DNA of 64,000 nucleotides from Duganella radicis (GTDB taxonomy: Bacteria; Pseudomonadota; Gammaproteobacteria; Burkholderiales; Burkholderiaceae_D): NCBI RefSeq assembly GCF_009720825.1, contig NZ_WNKY01000001.1, positions 620,001 through 684,000 on the forward strand. The letters are read 5' to 3'. Of the stretch, positions 1 to 8,389 are shown piece by piece. The position numbers and the translations under genes are program-made. The notes under the pieces were generated by a model. That model was not told the origin of the DNA. It was given only the letters and a program-made list of their open reading frames with translations, and searched no databases. Position 1 is the stretch's first letter, and each line of letters opens with the position of its first letter.

Positions 1-1
1 C

Positions 2-256
2 AGCGTGGGCATCACGCTGCGCGACGAAACCCTGCTGGCTGTAGGCCCGAACAGCAACGTGTGGCTGGAGAAGTACGCCTTCGATCCGACCTCGCATGAG
101 GGCAAGCTGGATGCCACGGTGAAGAAAGGGACGCTGGGCGTCATCTCGGGCAAGCTGTCCAAGCAGTCGCCAGGCGCGGTGCAATTCCGCACGCCGACCT
201 CGATCCTGGGCGTGCGCGGCACCGAGTTTGTGATCGACGTCAAGGATGGGGAATAA
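2..256 (+). CDS. FecR-domain protein, C-terminal part (5' end outside window)
   Basis: The frame is already open at the window edge, so only the last 84 or so residues are seen and the start lies outside. What remains looks like the FecR domain: a beta-rich stretch (VGPNSNVWLEKY, then a KKGTLGVISGKL segment) ending in the typical box TPTSILGVRGTEFVID. Free-standing FecR-domain proteins of betaproteobacteria are usually exported and often sit beside CHASE2 or OmpA genes, as here. The stop is followed four bases later by the OmpA-like gene, so the two are probably co-transcribed. An iron-signalling role is not supported, because no FecI-type sigma factor is visible. Family call fairly sure, function unknown. 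Confidence 0.8.
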   Translation, partial: SVGITLRDETLLAVGPNSNVWLEKYAFDPTSHEGKLDATVKKGTLGVISGKLSKQSPGAVQFRTPTSILGVRGTEFVIDVKDGE

Positions 257-259
257 GCC

Positions 260-850
260 ATGGCCCTGCTGCTTTGGGCTGTGTGCCTGCTGGCCGCTGT
301 CTCGCAACTACAACGCGGACCGACCGAGCAAATCACTTTGCTGCCGAATCAGGATGGCAAACCGAGCGCGGTGATCATCACCTCGGCCGGCAAGGACACG
401 GTGCTGGACAAACCGTATCAAACCGCCGCCGTCGATAGCCATGGCGCGGTTGCCACAAACGGCGATAGCGCGGAGATCAAAAAACGCTATGGCGCGCTGC
501 TGGACACCCTGCCGCAGCGCGCGGCGGTGTTCGTCGTCTACTTCCTCACCGACAGCGACAACCTGACGCCGGAATCGTCGGCGCAGCTGGCGCAGATCAA
601 GGAGCAACTGGCTTCGCGCCCGGCGCCGGAAATCATCGTCATCGGCCACACCGACACCGTCGCCAAGCGCGAATACAACGATGCCCTGTCGCTGAAACGC
701 GCCGAAACCGTGAAGCGTATTCTGGTGGAAGCCGGCATTGCGCCAGACCAGATCGTGGTGCAGGGGCGCGGCGAGCGCGAACTGCTGATCCAGACCGCGG
801 ACGGCGTGGACGAACCGCGCAACCGCCGCGTCGAAATCCGCGTGCGTTAA
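260..850 (+). CDS. OmpA-family peptidoglycan-binding protein
   Basis: A 196-residue protein. The N-terminus is a short hydrophobic segment (residues 1-15), a signal peptide or membrane anchor. Residues about 105-196 form an OmpA-like domain. GHTDT and the final NRRVEI box carry the Asp and Arg that hold the peptide stem of peptidoglycan in this family. There is no beta-barrel, so it would tie the cell wall to an anchored N-terminus rather than act as a pore. The ATG follows a GGGGA about 8 bases upstream and lies four bases after the FecR stop. Its last four bases overlap the stop of the opposing phosphatase gene. Likely partner: the FecR protein. Confidence 0.85.
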   Translation: MALLLWAVCLLAAVSQLQRGPTEQITLLPNQDGKPSAVIITSAGKDTVLDKPYQTAAVDSHGAVATNGDSAEIKKRYGALLDTLPQRAAVFVVYFLTDSDNLTPESSAQLAQIKEQLASRPAPEIIVIGHTDTVAKREYNDALSLKRAETVKRILVEAGIAPDQIVVQGRGERELLIQTADGVDEPRNRRVEIRVR

Positions 851-2961
851 GCAGGGCCGTTCCAGCGCAATACCAGCAAGGTCAAATCATCCGAAGCCTC
901 GGCGCCGTCCACGTGACGGCGCACATCATCGCGCACCGCCTGCACCACGGCGGCCGGCGCGGTGGTGGCGACACCCGCCAGCAGCTGGTTCAGTCGCTCA
1001 TTCCCGTACAACTCCCCTGCCTCGTTCATGGCCTCGCTGATGCCATCGGTGGTGAGGCACAGGCTCTCGCCCGGCTGCAATCGATATTGCTGGACCGGAT
1101 ATTCAAAATCGTCCATCACGCACAGCGGCGGGCCGTCCGCCGCTTGCAGCAATTCGACCCGGCCATCGGCGGTGATGCGGCGCGGCGCATCGTGGCCGGC
1201 GTTGCACAGCGTGACCTGGCCGGTGGCGGCATCCAGTATGCCCGCCACGCTGGTCACGAACAGCATCTCCGGATTTTCCCGCACCAGCTCACGATTGGCG
1301 CCGTTCATGATGGCAGCCATATCGGCCTCGCCGCGCAAGGCGATGCTGCGCGACAGCGCCTTGGCCACCACCATGAACAGGCTGGCCGGCAAACCTTTGC
1401 CCGACACATCGCCGACCATGAAGAACACGCGGTCGTCATCCAGCTTGAAGAAGTCGTACAAATCGCCGCCCACTTCGCGCGCCGGCTCCAGCAAGGCATC
1501 CAGCTCGAAACGCCGCTCGCCCGGGAATGAGGTCGCGGCCTGCGGCAGCGAGGCCATTTGAATCCGCCGCGCGGCATTCAGCTCACCGGCGGTGCGCGCC
1601 GCCGACTCCCGCGCCAGCTGCAAGGCGCGCTCCGACAGTTTGCGGTCGCGCACCGCCGCCGCCAGCATGCTGGTCAACAGGCTGAGACAAATGGCGGCAT
1701 AGCCCAGCGCCACAGCACCCGCGTCGAACAGCAAGCCGGCACGCGAGAACAGCAAGGCGCCGGCGGCGAACAAGGCCACGCCCAGCGCAATCGCCATCGG
1801 CACGCCGACCCGCAAGCGCTGGCGCGGCAGCAGCCAGATGGTCAGCAGGCTGCACGCGGCAAACGCCGCCACCTCGGACCAGCGCATCCGCTGCGGACGG
1901 CGCAGGAAAGCGCCGTCGAAGAAGCTCTCGATCATTTGCGCGTGCGTGTCGACACCGGGCAGCAGATCGCCACGCGCGTTGGTCTTGTAGTCGCTCAGGC
2001 CAAGTCCTGTCATGGCGACGATGATGATCTTGTCCTGCAAGGCGGAGGGATCGAGACGGCCGCGCATCACGTCCAGCGCAGAGATGTAGCGGTCTTGCGC
2101 CGGCGCGGAAAAATTCACCCACACCGCGCCATCCGGCAGGGTCGGCACGCGCAGGTCGCCAACCGATACGCTATGCACGCCGTCGGCATCGGCTTCGATT
2201 TCGATGGCCGGGCTGCCGGTGGCCACGCGCAGCAGCTCCATCGACAACGACGGCACCAGCGTCTCGCCGACCGCGCCCACCAGCGGCGCGCGCCGCACAA
2301 TGCCCTTCTCCAGATTCGCCGACAGCAAACCCTGCCCGTGCGCCGCCGCCTGCAACATCGGCAAACTGGACATCGCCTGCGGGAAGCGCATCACCGGCAG
2401 CGCCGCGTTGCCGCCGGCCGCCGCGCCATGCACGCGCATAGGCCACACGCGCACGGCGTCGCTGGTGCCCGCTTCGGCATGCATGAAGCCTGCTGTACCC
2501 AGCACGATAGGCGCGTGGCGCATCTGCTCCGCCAACAGCGCATCATGCGACGGCAGCTTGGCCAATTCATCATGCAGACGCCCTTCCGGCATGCGCGCAG
2601 CCAGCGCGTCGGGCGAGGTGTTGTCCGGCTCAGGCATCAGGATATCCAGGCCGATGGCCAGCGGATGCTGGGTCGCGATCTGCGCCAGCAGCTCCTTGAA
2701 CAAGGTACGCGGCCAGGGCCACTGGCCGTACTCGCTCAGCGCCGCTTCATCGATATTGACAACGTGGACCGGACCGGAAAGCCGCTGACGCGGCAGATGC
2801 ACCTGGTAGGCATCGAACAAGGCAAGCCGCAAGGCCGGCAGCGGCCCGTCGCCGCCGCGCGCCAGCAGCAAAGCCAGCACCAGCGCCAACAGCAAGGCCA
2901 GAGGCCGACCCTGCCCGGCACGCACGCCACCCCAGGCGCGAGTTTGCAAACGTCGCAGCAT
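847..2961 (-). CDS. CHASE2-sensor PP2C (SpoIIE/RsbU-type) phosphatase
   Basis: A 704-residue membrane receptor phosphatase. One membrane segment near residues 20-36 leads into an extracytoplasmic CHASE2 domain (about 45-330; VVNIDEAALSEYGQWPWPR is typical). Three membrane segments follow (about 365-440), then a linker helix with ARRIQMASLPQ, then a PP2C/SpoIIE domain (about 480-704). The metal-binding boxes EVGGDLYDFF, VGDVSGKGLPASLF and the terminal DDLTLLVL are all present, so it should be active. Such enzymes dephosphorylate a STAS-domain antagonist. A STAS gene is two genes upstream in the same operon, with the MBL gene stop eight bases before this ATG. The ligand sensed by CHASE2 is unknown. 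Confidence 0.88.
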   Translation of the reverse strand: MLRRLQTRAWGGVRAGQGRPLALLLALVLALLLARGGDGPLPALRLALFDAYQVHLPRQRLSGPVHVVNIDEAALSEYGQWPWPRTLFKELLAQIATQHPLAIGLDILMPEPDNTSPDALAARMPEGRLHDELAKLPSHDALLAEQMRHAPIVLGTAGFMHAEAGTSDAVRVWPMRVHGAAAGGNAALPVMRFPQAMSSLPMLQAAAHGQGLLSANLEKGIVRRAPLVGAVGETLVPSLSMELLRVATGSPAIEIEADADGVHSVSVGDLRVPTLPDGAVWVNFSAPAQDRYISALDVMRGRLDPSALQDKIIIVAMTGLGLSDYKTNARGDLLPGVDTHAQMIESFFDGAFLRRPQRMRWSEVAAFAACSLLTIWLLPRQRLRVGVPMAIALGVALFAAGALLFSRAGLLFDAGAVALGYAAICLSLLTSMLAAAVRDRKLSERALQLARESAARTAGELNAARRIQMASLPQAATSFPGERRFELDALLEPAREVGGDLYDFFKLDDDRVFFMVGDVSGKGLPASLFMVVAKALSRSIALRGEADMAAIMNGANRELVRENPEMLFVTSVAGILDAATGQVTLCNAGHDAPRRITADGRVELLQAADGPPLCVMDDFEYPVQQYRLQPGESLCLTTDGISEAMNEAGELYGNERLNQLLAGVATTAPAAVVQAVRDDVRRHVDGAEASDDLTLLVLRWNGPA

Positions 2962-2969
2962 GGCGGCGC

Positions 2970-3938
2970 TTACAGCTCGATTTCCATGCCGTCGTAGGCG
3001 GACACAATCTCCAGCGGGGCCTCGCCGGTAATCTCCGCGTAGCGCCGCGTTTCGGCCAGCACGCGCGAAATCTGCGCGTCGTCGTAGATCGGCTCATGGT
3101 GGAACAGGCAAAGCTTGTGCACGCCGGCCAACTGGCACAGCTCCACGCCGACCACGTTGCTGGAGTGGCCCCAGTCGGCCTTCACGGAAATCGAATCGGC
3201 CAGCGAATACATGGCGTCGAAAATCACCAGATCGGCGTCGCGGAAAAAGTCCACGAAGGCCACGCGTTCGGCCGCGTTATCCAGCTTGTGCTCGGAATCG
3301 GTGGAGTAGATCAGCGTCTTGCCGCCGTGCTCCAGGCGGTAGCCGTACGAATCGCCCGCGTGCAGCTGAAGCTTGGCGGTCACCGTCACATCGCGCACCG
3401 TCAGCGGCACACCCGGTTCCATGGTCACAAACTCGATGGTCGCGCCCAGCTGATGAAAGGCCACCGGGAAGCTGATCGGCTCCTGCTGGCGGCGGAACGC
3501 CGTCTCCAGATCCTTATGGCAGCCGTAAATGATGATGCGGTTGCCCGGAATGTAAGCCGGCGTAAAGAACGGGAACCCCATGATGTGGTCCCAGTGCAGG
3601 TGCGACATGAAGACGTGATAGGTCTGCGGCTTGCCCGGCCCGTACCTGGCCAGCTTGGAGCCGGCCAGCGGACGCGCGCCCGACCCGAGGTCGAGCACGA
3701 TGTGTTCATGGATGGCGTCCGTATCCCAGGCCTCCACTTCAACACAGCTGGAATTGCCGCCATAGGTGCCGGCCACCTCGAAACCGAGGTCGTTATCGAT
3801 GTAGTCTTCGATTTTTTGCGGCGTATCGAGATCGCGGCCGACAGCGCCTTGCAGCGCCTTCACCAGCTTGGCGCGGACCTGCTTGTGGGTCAAAGCCACC
3901 GGCAGCGAGCCGCGCGCGCCCCAGATGCGTGCTTTCAT
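2970..3938 (-). CDS. MBL-fold metallo-hydrolase, RNase Z-like
   Basis: A 322-residue metallo-beta-lactamase-fold protein with no signal peptide, so cytoplasmic. The metal site HLHWDH lies at residues 113-118. An Asp in LIYSTDSEH and a His in WGHSS supply the later ligands. The N-terminal RIWGARGSLPV and TYGGNSSCVEVE resemble the ribonuclease Z / cyclic-nucleotide phosphodiesterase-like branch rather than true lactamases. The substrate cannot be told from sequence. Its ATG overlaps the TGA of the STAS gene (ATGA), and the CHASE2 phosphatase follows, so the three are one translationally coupled unit. That suggests a signalling role such as destroying a nucleotide or lactone messenger; this is inference. 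Confidence 0.82.
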   Translation of the reverse strand: MKARIWGARGSLPVALTHKQVRAKLVKALQGAVGRDLDTPQKIEDYIDNDLGFEVAGTYGGNSSCVEVEAWDTDAIHEHIVLDLGSGARPLAGSKLARYGPGKPQTYHVFMSHLHWDHIMGFPFFTPAYIPGNRIIIYGCHKDLETAFRRQQEPISFPVAFHQLGATIEFVTMEPGVPLTVRDVTVTAKLQLHAGDSYGYRLEHGGKTLIYSTDSEHKLDNAAERVAFVDFFRDADLVIFDAMYSLADSISVKADWGHSSNVVGVELCQLAGVHKLCLFHHEPIYDDAQISRVLAETRRYAEITGEAPLEIVSAYDGMEIEL

Positions 3939-4282
3939 GCGGCCACCGCCGACACGGCTGCCGCGCGATCAGGGAAAATCTCGAACAGCATGTCGAAACG
4001 GCTGATGGTGAACACCTCCAGCACCAGCGGCTGCAAAGCCGCCAGCACCATGCGCCCACCTTGTCCCTTGACCTGCTTGATCGCCACCATCAGCGCGCGC
4101 AGGCCGATGCTGCTGATGTAGCTGATATCGGAAAAATCGATAACCAGCGGCGCGCCGTCCTTGCGGCAGTCCGCCAGATGCGGGTCGAGCGCCAGTTTAA
4201 AAGCATCGGCATGGGTGTGATCGATGCGGCCGGCGGGGCTCAAGACAACCGTGCGGCCCTCTTGTTTTGGCTGTAGTTCCAT
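3935..4282 (-). CDS. STAS-domain anti-sigma factor antagonist
   Basis: About 115 residues, a single STAS domain. LVIDFSDISYISSIGLRAL holds the serine that is phosphorylated in SpoIIAA/RsbV-type antagonists. I start it at the ATG at 4282 rather than an upstream in-frame codon, because an AAGG lies about 9 bases before it. In partner switching, the unphosphorylated form binds an RsbW-type kinase/anti-sigma and frees its target. The PP2C phosphatase two genes downstream is the likely activator. No RsbW-like kinase is visible in the window, so the switch must involve a gene elsewhere. First gene of the operon. Confidence 0.86.
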   Translation of the reverse strand: MELQPKQEGRTVVLSPAGRIDHTHADAFKLALDPHLADCRKDGAPLVIDFSDISYISSIGLRALMVAIKQVKGQGGRMVLAALQPLVLEVFTISRFDMLFEIFPDRAAAVSAVAA

Positions 4283-4408
4283 AATGATGCCTTGGCGTGC
4301 GTTATACAACTATTTTCTCATTATCACATTTTTTTATCCTTTTGACACCACCTAGTGTTGCGCCCATCCATGCTATTCTTCGCCCTTGATGTATTTGCAG
4401 GAGCGCGC

Positions 4409-5707
4409 ATGCCGTCACTTAACCAATTTTTCAAGCTCCCGGAGCACGGCACCAACGTCCGTACCGAAGTCGTCGCAGGTGTCACCACCTTCCTGACGAT
4501 GGCCTATATCATTTTCGTCAACCCCGCCATTCTGGGCGATGCCGGCGTGCCCAAGGACGCGGTGTTCGTCGCCACCTGCCTGGCCGCGGCGCTGGGCACC
4601 ATCATCATGGGCCTGTACGCCAACTACCCGATCGGCATGGCGCCGGGCATGGGCCTGAACGCCTACTTCGCCTACGCCGTGGTGCTGGGCATGGGCGTGC
4701 CGTGGCAATCGGCGCTGGGCGCGGTGTTCATCTCCGGCTGCCTGTTCATCGTGGTCAGCCTGTTCAAGGTGCGCGAACATATCGTGAACGGCATACCGCA
4801 TTCGCTGCGGGTGGCGATCACCGTGGGTCTGGGCCTGTTCCTGGCCCTGATCGCGATGAAGAGCGCCGGCCTGGTGGTGGCCAATCCGGAAACCCTGGTG
4901 CGCGTGGGCGACATGCACAACCCGCACACCATCATGGCCATCTTCGGCTTCCTGCTGATCGTCACGCTGGACCGCCTGAAAATACCGGGCGCGCTGCTGA
5001 TCGGCATCGTCAGCGTGACGGTGCTGAGCTTCTTCTTCGGCGGGAATACCTTCCACGGCTTCATGTCGCTGCCGCCGTCGATTTCACCGACGCTGTTCCA
5101 CCTCGACCTGCAAGGCGCCCTGAATCTGGGCCTGTTCAATGTGGTGCTGGTGTTCTTCCTGGTTGAACTGTTCGACGCCACCGGCACCCTGATGGGCGTG
5201 GCCTCGCGCGCCGGCCTGCTGGTCAACGGCCGCATGGAGCGCCTGAACAAGGCGCTGCTGGCCGACAGCTGCGCCATCGTCGCCGGCTCGGTGCTGGGCA
5301 CTTCCAGCACCACCGCGTATCTTGAAAGCGCGGCCGGCGTGCAGGCCGGAGGCCGCACCGGCCTGACCGCGCTGGTGGTGGCGCTACTGTTCCTGGCGGC
5401 CCTGTTGTTCGCCCCGATCGCCGGCGTGGTGCCGGCCTACGCCACCGCACCGGCGCTGCTGTTCGTGGCCTGCCTGATGTTACGCGACCTGGTCGACGTG
5501 GACTGGAGCGACACCACCGAAAGCGTGCCGGCCGCGATCACCGCGCTGGTGATCCCGTTCACCTACTCCATCGCCCACGGCATCGCGTTTGGCTTCATCA
5601 CCTACGCCGGCCTGAAACTGCTGACCGGCCAGGCGCGCCAGGTCAAGCCGGTGGTATGGGTGATTGCGGTGGTTTTCCTGATCAAGTACAGCTACGTCGC
5701 GGCCTGA
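4409..5707 (+). CDS. NCS2-family purine permease, AzgA-like
   Basis: A 432-residue inner-membrane protein with about 12-14 hydrophobic segments. The N-terminal TTFLTMAYIIFVNP, then MAPGMGLNAYFAY and the later VELFDATGTLMGVASRAG and GTSSTTAYLESAAG match the AzgA/GhxP branch, which imports adenine, guanine or hypoxanthine by proton symport. I chose the ATG at 4409 because AGGAG sits 7 bases upstream; an in-frame earlier ATG would add an unconserved 18 residues. It stands alone on the plus strand, divergent from the STAS operon. A 10-bp hairpin begins 12 bases after its stop. Exact base specificity cannot be read from the sequence. Confidence 0.92.
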   Translation: MPSLNQFFKLPEHGTNVRTEVVAGVTTFLTMAYIIFVNPAILGDAGVPKDAVFVATCLAAALGTIIMGLYANYPIGMAPGMGLNAYFAYAVVLGMGVPWQSALGAVFISGCLFIVVSLFKVREHIVNGIPHSLRVAITVGLGLFLALIAMKSAGLVVANPETLVRVGDMHNPHTIMAIFGFLLIVTLDRLKIPGALLIGIVSVTVLSFFFGGNTFHGFMSLPPSISPTLFHLDLQGALNLGLFNVVLVFFLVELFDATGTLMGVASRAGLLVNGRMERLNKALLADSCAIVAGSVLGTSSTTAYLESAAGVQAGGRTGLTALVVALLFLAALLFAPIAGVVPAYATAPALLFVACLMLRDLVDVDWSDTTESVPAAITALVIPFTYSIAHGIAFGFITYAGLKLLTGQARQVKPVVWVIAVVFLIKYSYVAA

Positions 5708-5953
5708 CGGCGGCATTTCCCTGATCGGCAGCACGCCGATCAGGTTATGCAGGCGCATGCGGCATAGCGTCAGAATATCTTCCTCTTCGGCCGCAAGGCG
5801 CATCTGTACCTCCATTCCATGCGGAACGGCGGTGGTGCGCAAGGCGCGCAACTCAATATTCAAGCGACGCACCACTTGCAACGCCGCTTCCAGCGTGGCG
5901 ATGGGCGCATCCGGCTCGATGCGGAATCGGTAGCTTTTTTGTGTGGTATTCAT
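5480..5953 (-). CDS. Small ACT-like domain protein with odd antisense tail
   Basis: The first 80 or so residues form a plausible ACT-like fold resembling the small subunit of acetolactate synthase (PIATLEAALQVVRRLNIELR, then MEVQMRLAAEEEDILTLCR and LIGVLPIRE). From about residue 83 the frame keeps going for 75 more residues antisense to the end of the permease gene, in Arg/His/Gly-rich sequence that looks like a non-coding shadow. Either the natural stop has been lost or the protein really carries this tail. It is divergent from the Lrp gene, and ACT domains commonly bind amino acids, so a link to amino-acid response is possible. The ACT assignment is tentative. Confidence 0.55.
   Translation of the reverse strand: MNTTQKSYRFRIEPDAPIATLEAALQVVRRLNIELRALRTTAVPHGMEVQMRLAAEEEDILTLCRMRLHNLIGVLPIREMPPSGRDVAVLDQENHRNHPYHRLDLARLAGQQFQAGVGDEAKRDAVGDGVGERDHQRGDRGRHAFGGVAPVHVDQVA
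5720..5744 (+). terminator. Hairpin after the purine permease gene
   Basis: A perfect 10-bp stem (CCTGATCGGC / GCCGATCAGG) with a 5-base loop starts 12 bases after the permease stop. It is followed only by TTATG, so it is a weak intrinsic terminator at best. It also lies inside the reading frame of the opposing ACT-like gene, where it encodes part of the conserved LIGVLPIR segment, so the symmetry may be partly coincidental. Confidence 0.4.
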
Positions 5954-6064
5954 GCTACCAGCATAGCCAGAAAGCCAAAAAATAGGCTTCCTGAATTTAC
6001 GTCTATTTCGCTCAGATGTAGTAGATTCTCCTATTCAGATTAAATTTAATGGAATTTCATCCTG

Positions 6065-6523
6065 ATGGAAATCGACGAACTGGATCGCCGCATCCTGCGC
6101 GAGCTGCGCAACGACGGCCGCCTGAGTAACACCAAGCTGGCCGAAAAGGTCGGTCTTTCGACCACGCCCTGCTGGAACCGCGTGCGCGCGCTGGAGGAAG
6201 GCGGCATGATCGAGGGCTATACGGCGCTGATCAGCCAGACCGCGCTGGGCTACCCCGACACCGTCATCATCGAAGTCACGCTGGACCGGCACGATGACGA
6301 AATCTTTGAGAAATTCGGCCGCGCGCTGGCCACGCTGCCGGAGGTGATGGAAGCCTACCTGCTGACTGGCGACTACGACTACCTGATCAAGGTGGCCGTG
6401 GCCGGCACCGCCGGTTATGAGGAATTCCTGCGCAAGAAGCTCTACAAGCTGCCGGGCCTGAAGCACAGCCGCTCCACCTTCGTGCTGCGCTGCCTGAAGC
6501 GCACCCATTCGGTCGAACCCTGA
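6065..6523 (+). CDS. Lrp/AsnC-family transcriptional regulator
   Basis: A 152-residue DNA-binding protein. The N-terminal helix-turn-helix (LDRRILRELRNDGRLSNTKLAEKVGLSTTPCWNRVRALE) is followed by a RAM/ACT-type effector domain (about 65-145) that in this family binds amino acids and drives octamer formation. Length is normal for the family. The ribosome site is weak (GGAA region). It is divergent from the ACT-like gene, with 111 AT-richer bases between them that hold a short inverted repeat (AAGCC near 5972 and GGCTT near 5985). Self-regulation or control of the neighbour is plausible. The effector amino acid is unknown. Confidence 0.93.
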   Translation: MEIDELDRRILRELRNDGRLSNTKLAEKVGLSTTPCWNRVRALEEGGMIEGYTALISQTALGYPDTVIIEVTLDRHDDEIFEKFGRALATLPEVMEAYLLTGDYDYLIKVAVAGTAGYEEFLRKKLYKLPGLKHSRSTFVLRCLKRTHSVEP

Positions 6524-6597
6524 CATTGTGCGTAAGCGTACAGAGTCCCCTGGCGATATCGTCCATATTCAAGCTTCATCCCATCAAGGAGAAGACA

Positions 6598-7398
6598 ATG
6601 AACAAGACGATCAGGATCGCCGTGGCGGCTGCCGCCATGGGCATGACAGCGCACGCTTTTGCGCAGATCACTTTTTATGAAGGCGATGGGCTGCGCGGCC
6701 GCGCCTTCACCGCCAACAGCCAGGTGCGCGACCTGTCGCGCAATGGCTTCAATGACCGCGCCTCTTCGGTCGTGGTGGATCGCGGCCAATGGGAAGTCTG
6801 CGAAGACGCCAACTTCCGCGGCCAATGCATGGTGCTGCGCCGTGGCAGCTATGAATCGCTGAGCGGCATGGGCCTGAACAACCGCATCTCGTCGGTGCGT
6901 CCGGTGAAGCTGCGTGACCGCTATGACAACGAAGCGCCGCCACCGATCGCGCAACCAAGCTACGAATGGCGCCGCCGTCCGAGCGAACGCATCGTGCAGG
7001 TGCCGGTGGATTCGGTGCGCGCGGTGGTCGGCACACCCGAGCAGCGCTGCTGGGTCGAGCGTCAGCAGGTGCAGGAGCCGTCGCGTCCCAACGCCGGCGG
7101 CGTGATTGCCGGTGCGCTGATCGGCGGCATCCTGGGTCACCAGGTCGGTGGCGGCACCGGACGTGATGTCGCCACCGCCGGCGGCGCGATCGCCGGCGCG
7201 GCCATCGGCAACAACGTCGCCAACCAGAACAACAGCTACTCGCGCGATGTGCGCCGCTGCGAAAACATCGCCAATCAGACGCCCGAGTACTGGGACGTGA
7301 CTTACAACTACCGTGGCGTGAACCACCGCGTGCAAATGAGCACGCCGCCGGGCAATACCATCGCGGTTAACAGTAAGACGGGCGAACCCCGGATGTGA
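6598..7398 (+). CDS. Exported beta/gamma-crystallin plus glycine-zipper protein
   Basis: A 266-residue secreted or envelope protein. Signal peptide 1-22 ends AHAFA. Residues about 24-105 form two Greek-key crystallin motifs (ITFYEGDGLRGRAF, then WEVCEDANFRGQCMVLRRG). Residues about 168-205 are a glycine-zipper segment (GALIGGILGHQVGGGTG, then AGGAIAGAAIGN) of the type found in outer-membrane or periplasmic lipoprotein-like proteins. The last part (YWDVTYNYRGVNHRVQM) resembles the C-terminus of SlyB/PcP-like family members. AAGGAG lies 7 bases before the chosen ATG. Crystallin motifs often bind calcium. Role unknown; a stress or envelope-stabilising function is a guess. Confidence 0.82.
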   Translation: MNKTIRIAVAAAAMGMTAHAFAQITFYEGDGLRGRAFTANSQVRDLSRNGFNDRASSVVVDRGQWEVCEDANFRGQCMVLRRGSYESLSGMGLNNRISSVRPVKLRDRYDNEAPPPIAQPSYEWRRRPSERIVQVPVDSVRAVVGTPEQRCWVERQQVQEPSRPNAGGVIAGALIGGILGHQVGGGTGRDVATAGGAIAGAAIGNNVANQNNSYSRDVRRCENIANQTPEYWDVTYNYRGVNHRVQMSTPPGNTIAVNSKTGEPRM

Positions 7399-8317
7399 GG
7401 CAGCCCAATCCTTCCAGGGTGTGGCGCACCGCGACGTCCAAAGGCGTATGCGGTTCGCTGCCCAACACCGCCAGCAGGCGCGCGTTCGACATGCGCACCG
7501 GCTGGCGCCACAGATAGCGCATCTCGCGCAACTCACGGAACACCGGCACGAACGGCGCGGCCACCAGTGTCAGCCACCACGGGAAGGCGCTGGCGCGCAG
7601 TTCCGGCTTGCCGGCGGCGCGCGCAATCGCCGCCGGCATCTGCGTGCCGTCCGCATCCCAGTGTCCCTGCATCTGATAGTTGGCGAACAGCGGCAGCGCT
7701 TCCGCGCGCTCCACCAGCCGCACCATGGTTTCCGCCACATCCGGCAGATACGCCCATTGATGGCCCACTCCCGGTGCGGCCGGATTGGCGATCGCCGTAA
7801 CCGGCTTGCCCGGCTTGATCAAGCCTTGCGCGAACCAGTTGTTGCCGGCTTTAGGACCGAAGAAATCCCCCGCCCTCACGATCAGCACCGGCAGGCCGCT
7901 GTCCTTCAGGCGGCGTTCCATCTCCACGCGGATGACGCCTTTGCGCGTGATTGGCCGCTGCGGGGCATCTTCATGAATATGTGGCAGCACGTCCGGGCCG
8001 TAGTTGTAGACAGTCCCCGGCAGCAGGATGCGCGCGCCGCAAGCGCGGGCGGCGGCGATGGTGTTGTCCATCATTGGCAGCACCAGCCTGCCCCAGTTGC
8101 GGTAGCCCGGTGGATTCACCGCATGCACGATCAACTGCACGCCTTGCGCCGCGCTGATGACATCGTCGCGCTTCATGGCGTCGCCAACGATCCAGTGCAG
8201 GCCGTCGCCCTGTTTGGGCGCGCGGTTCAGCGCCTTCACCTTCCAGCCGCGCGCCACCAGCAAACGCGCCACTTCGCCACCGATGCCGCCAGTCGCCCCC
8301 AGTACCAATGCTTCCAT
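7367..8317 (-). CDS. NAD(P)-dependent epimerase/dehydratase-type protein
   Basis: A 316-residue Rossmann-fold protein. LVLGATGGIGGEVARLL at the N-terminus is the nucleotide-binding loop. A conserved RAGDFFGP segment and a C-terminal membrane-like helix (WWLTLVAAPFVPVF) match atypical extended SDR/epimerase-like reductases. The usual YxxxK catalytic pair is not obvious: the segment around GTVYNYGPDV has Tyr but no Lys four residues on. It may therefore be an atypical member. The ATG at 8317 has AAGGGAG about 7 bases upstream. The gene is divergent from a LysR regulator, which is its likely controller. Its 3' end overlaps the crystallin gene by 32 bases, tail to tail. Confidence 0.82.
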   Translation of the reverse strand: MEALVLGATGGIGGEVARLLVARGWKVKALNRAPKQGDGLHWIVGDAMKRDDVISAAQGVQLIVHAVNPPGYRNWGRLVLPMMDNTIAAARACGARILLPGTVYNYGPDVLPHIHEDAPQRPITRKGVIRVEMERRLKDSGLPVLIVRAGDFFGPKAGNNWFAQGLIKPGKPVTAIANPAAPGVGHQWAYLPDVAETMVRLVERAEALPLFANYQMQGHWDADGTQMPAAIARAAGKPELRASAFPWWLTLVAAPFVPVFRELREMRYLWRQPVRMSNARLLAVLGSEPHTPLDVAVRHTLEGLGCLTSGVRPSYC

Positions 8318-8389
8318 GATGATCTCCCTTGTTTGTCGATGCAGGCAGTGTCTCCCGCCGCGAGCTAAAAGAAAATTACCGAAAGCCGC

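Noticed and set aside
1558..2997. 479-residue open frame opposite the CHASE2 phosphatase
   Set aside because: Rich in Arg, His and Gln with no domain pattern; an antisense shadow of a GC-rich gene.
4342..4379. TTGACA and TATTCT as promoter of the purine permease
   Set aside because: The boxes are 26 bases apart, too far for a sigma70 promoter.
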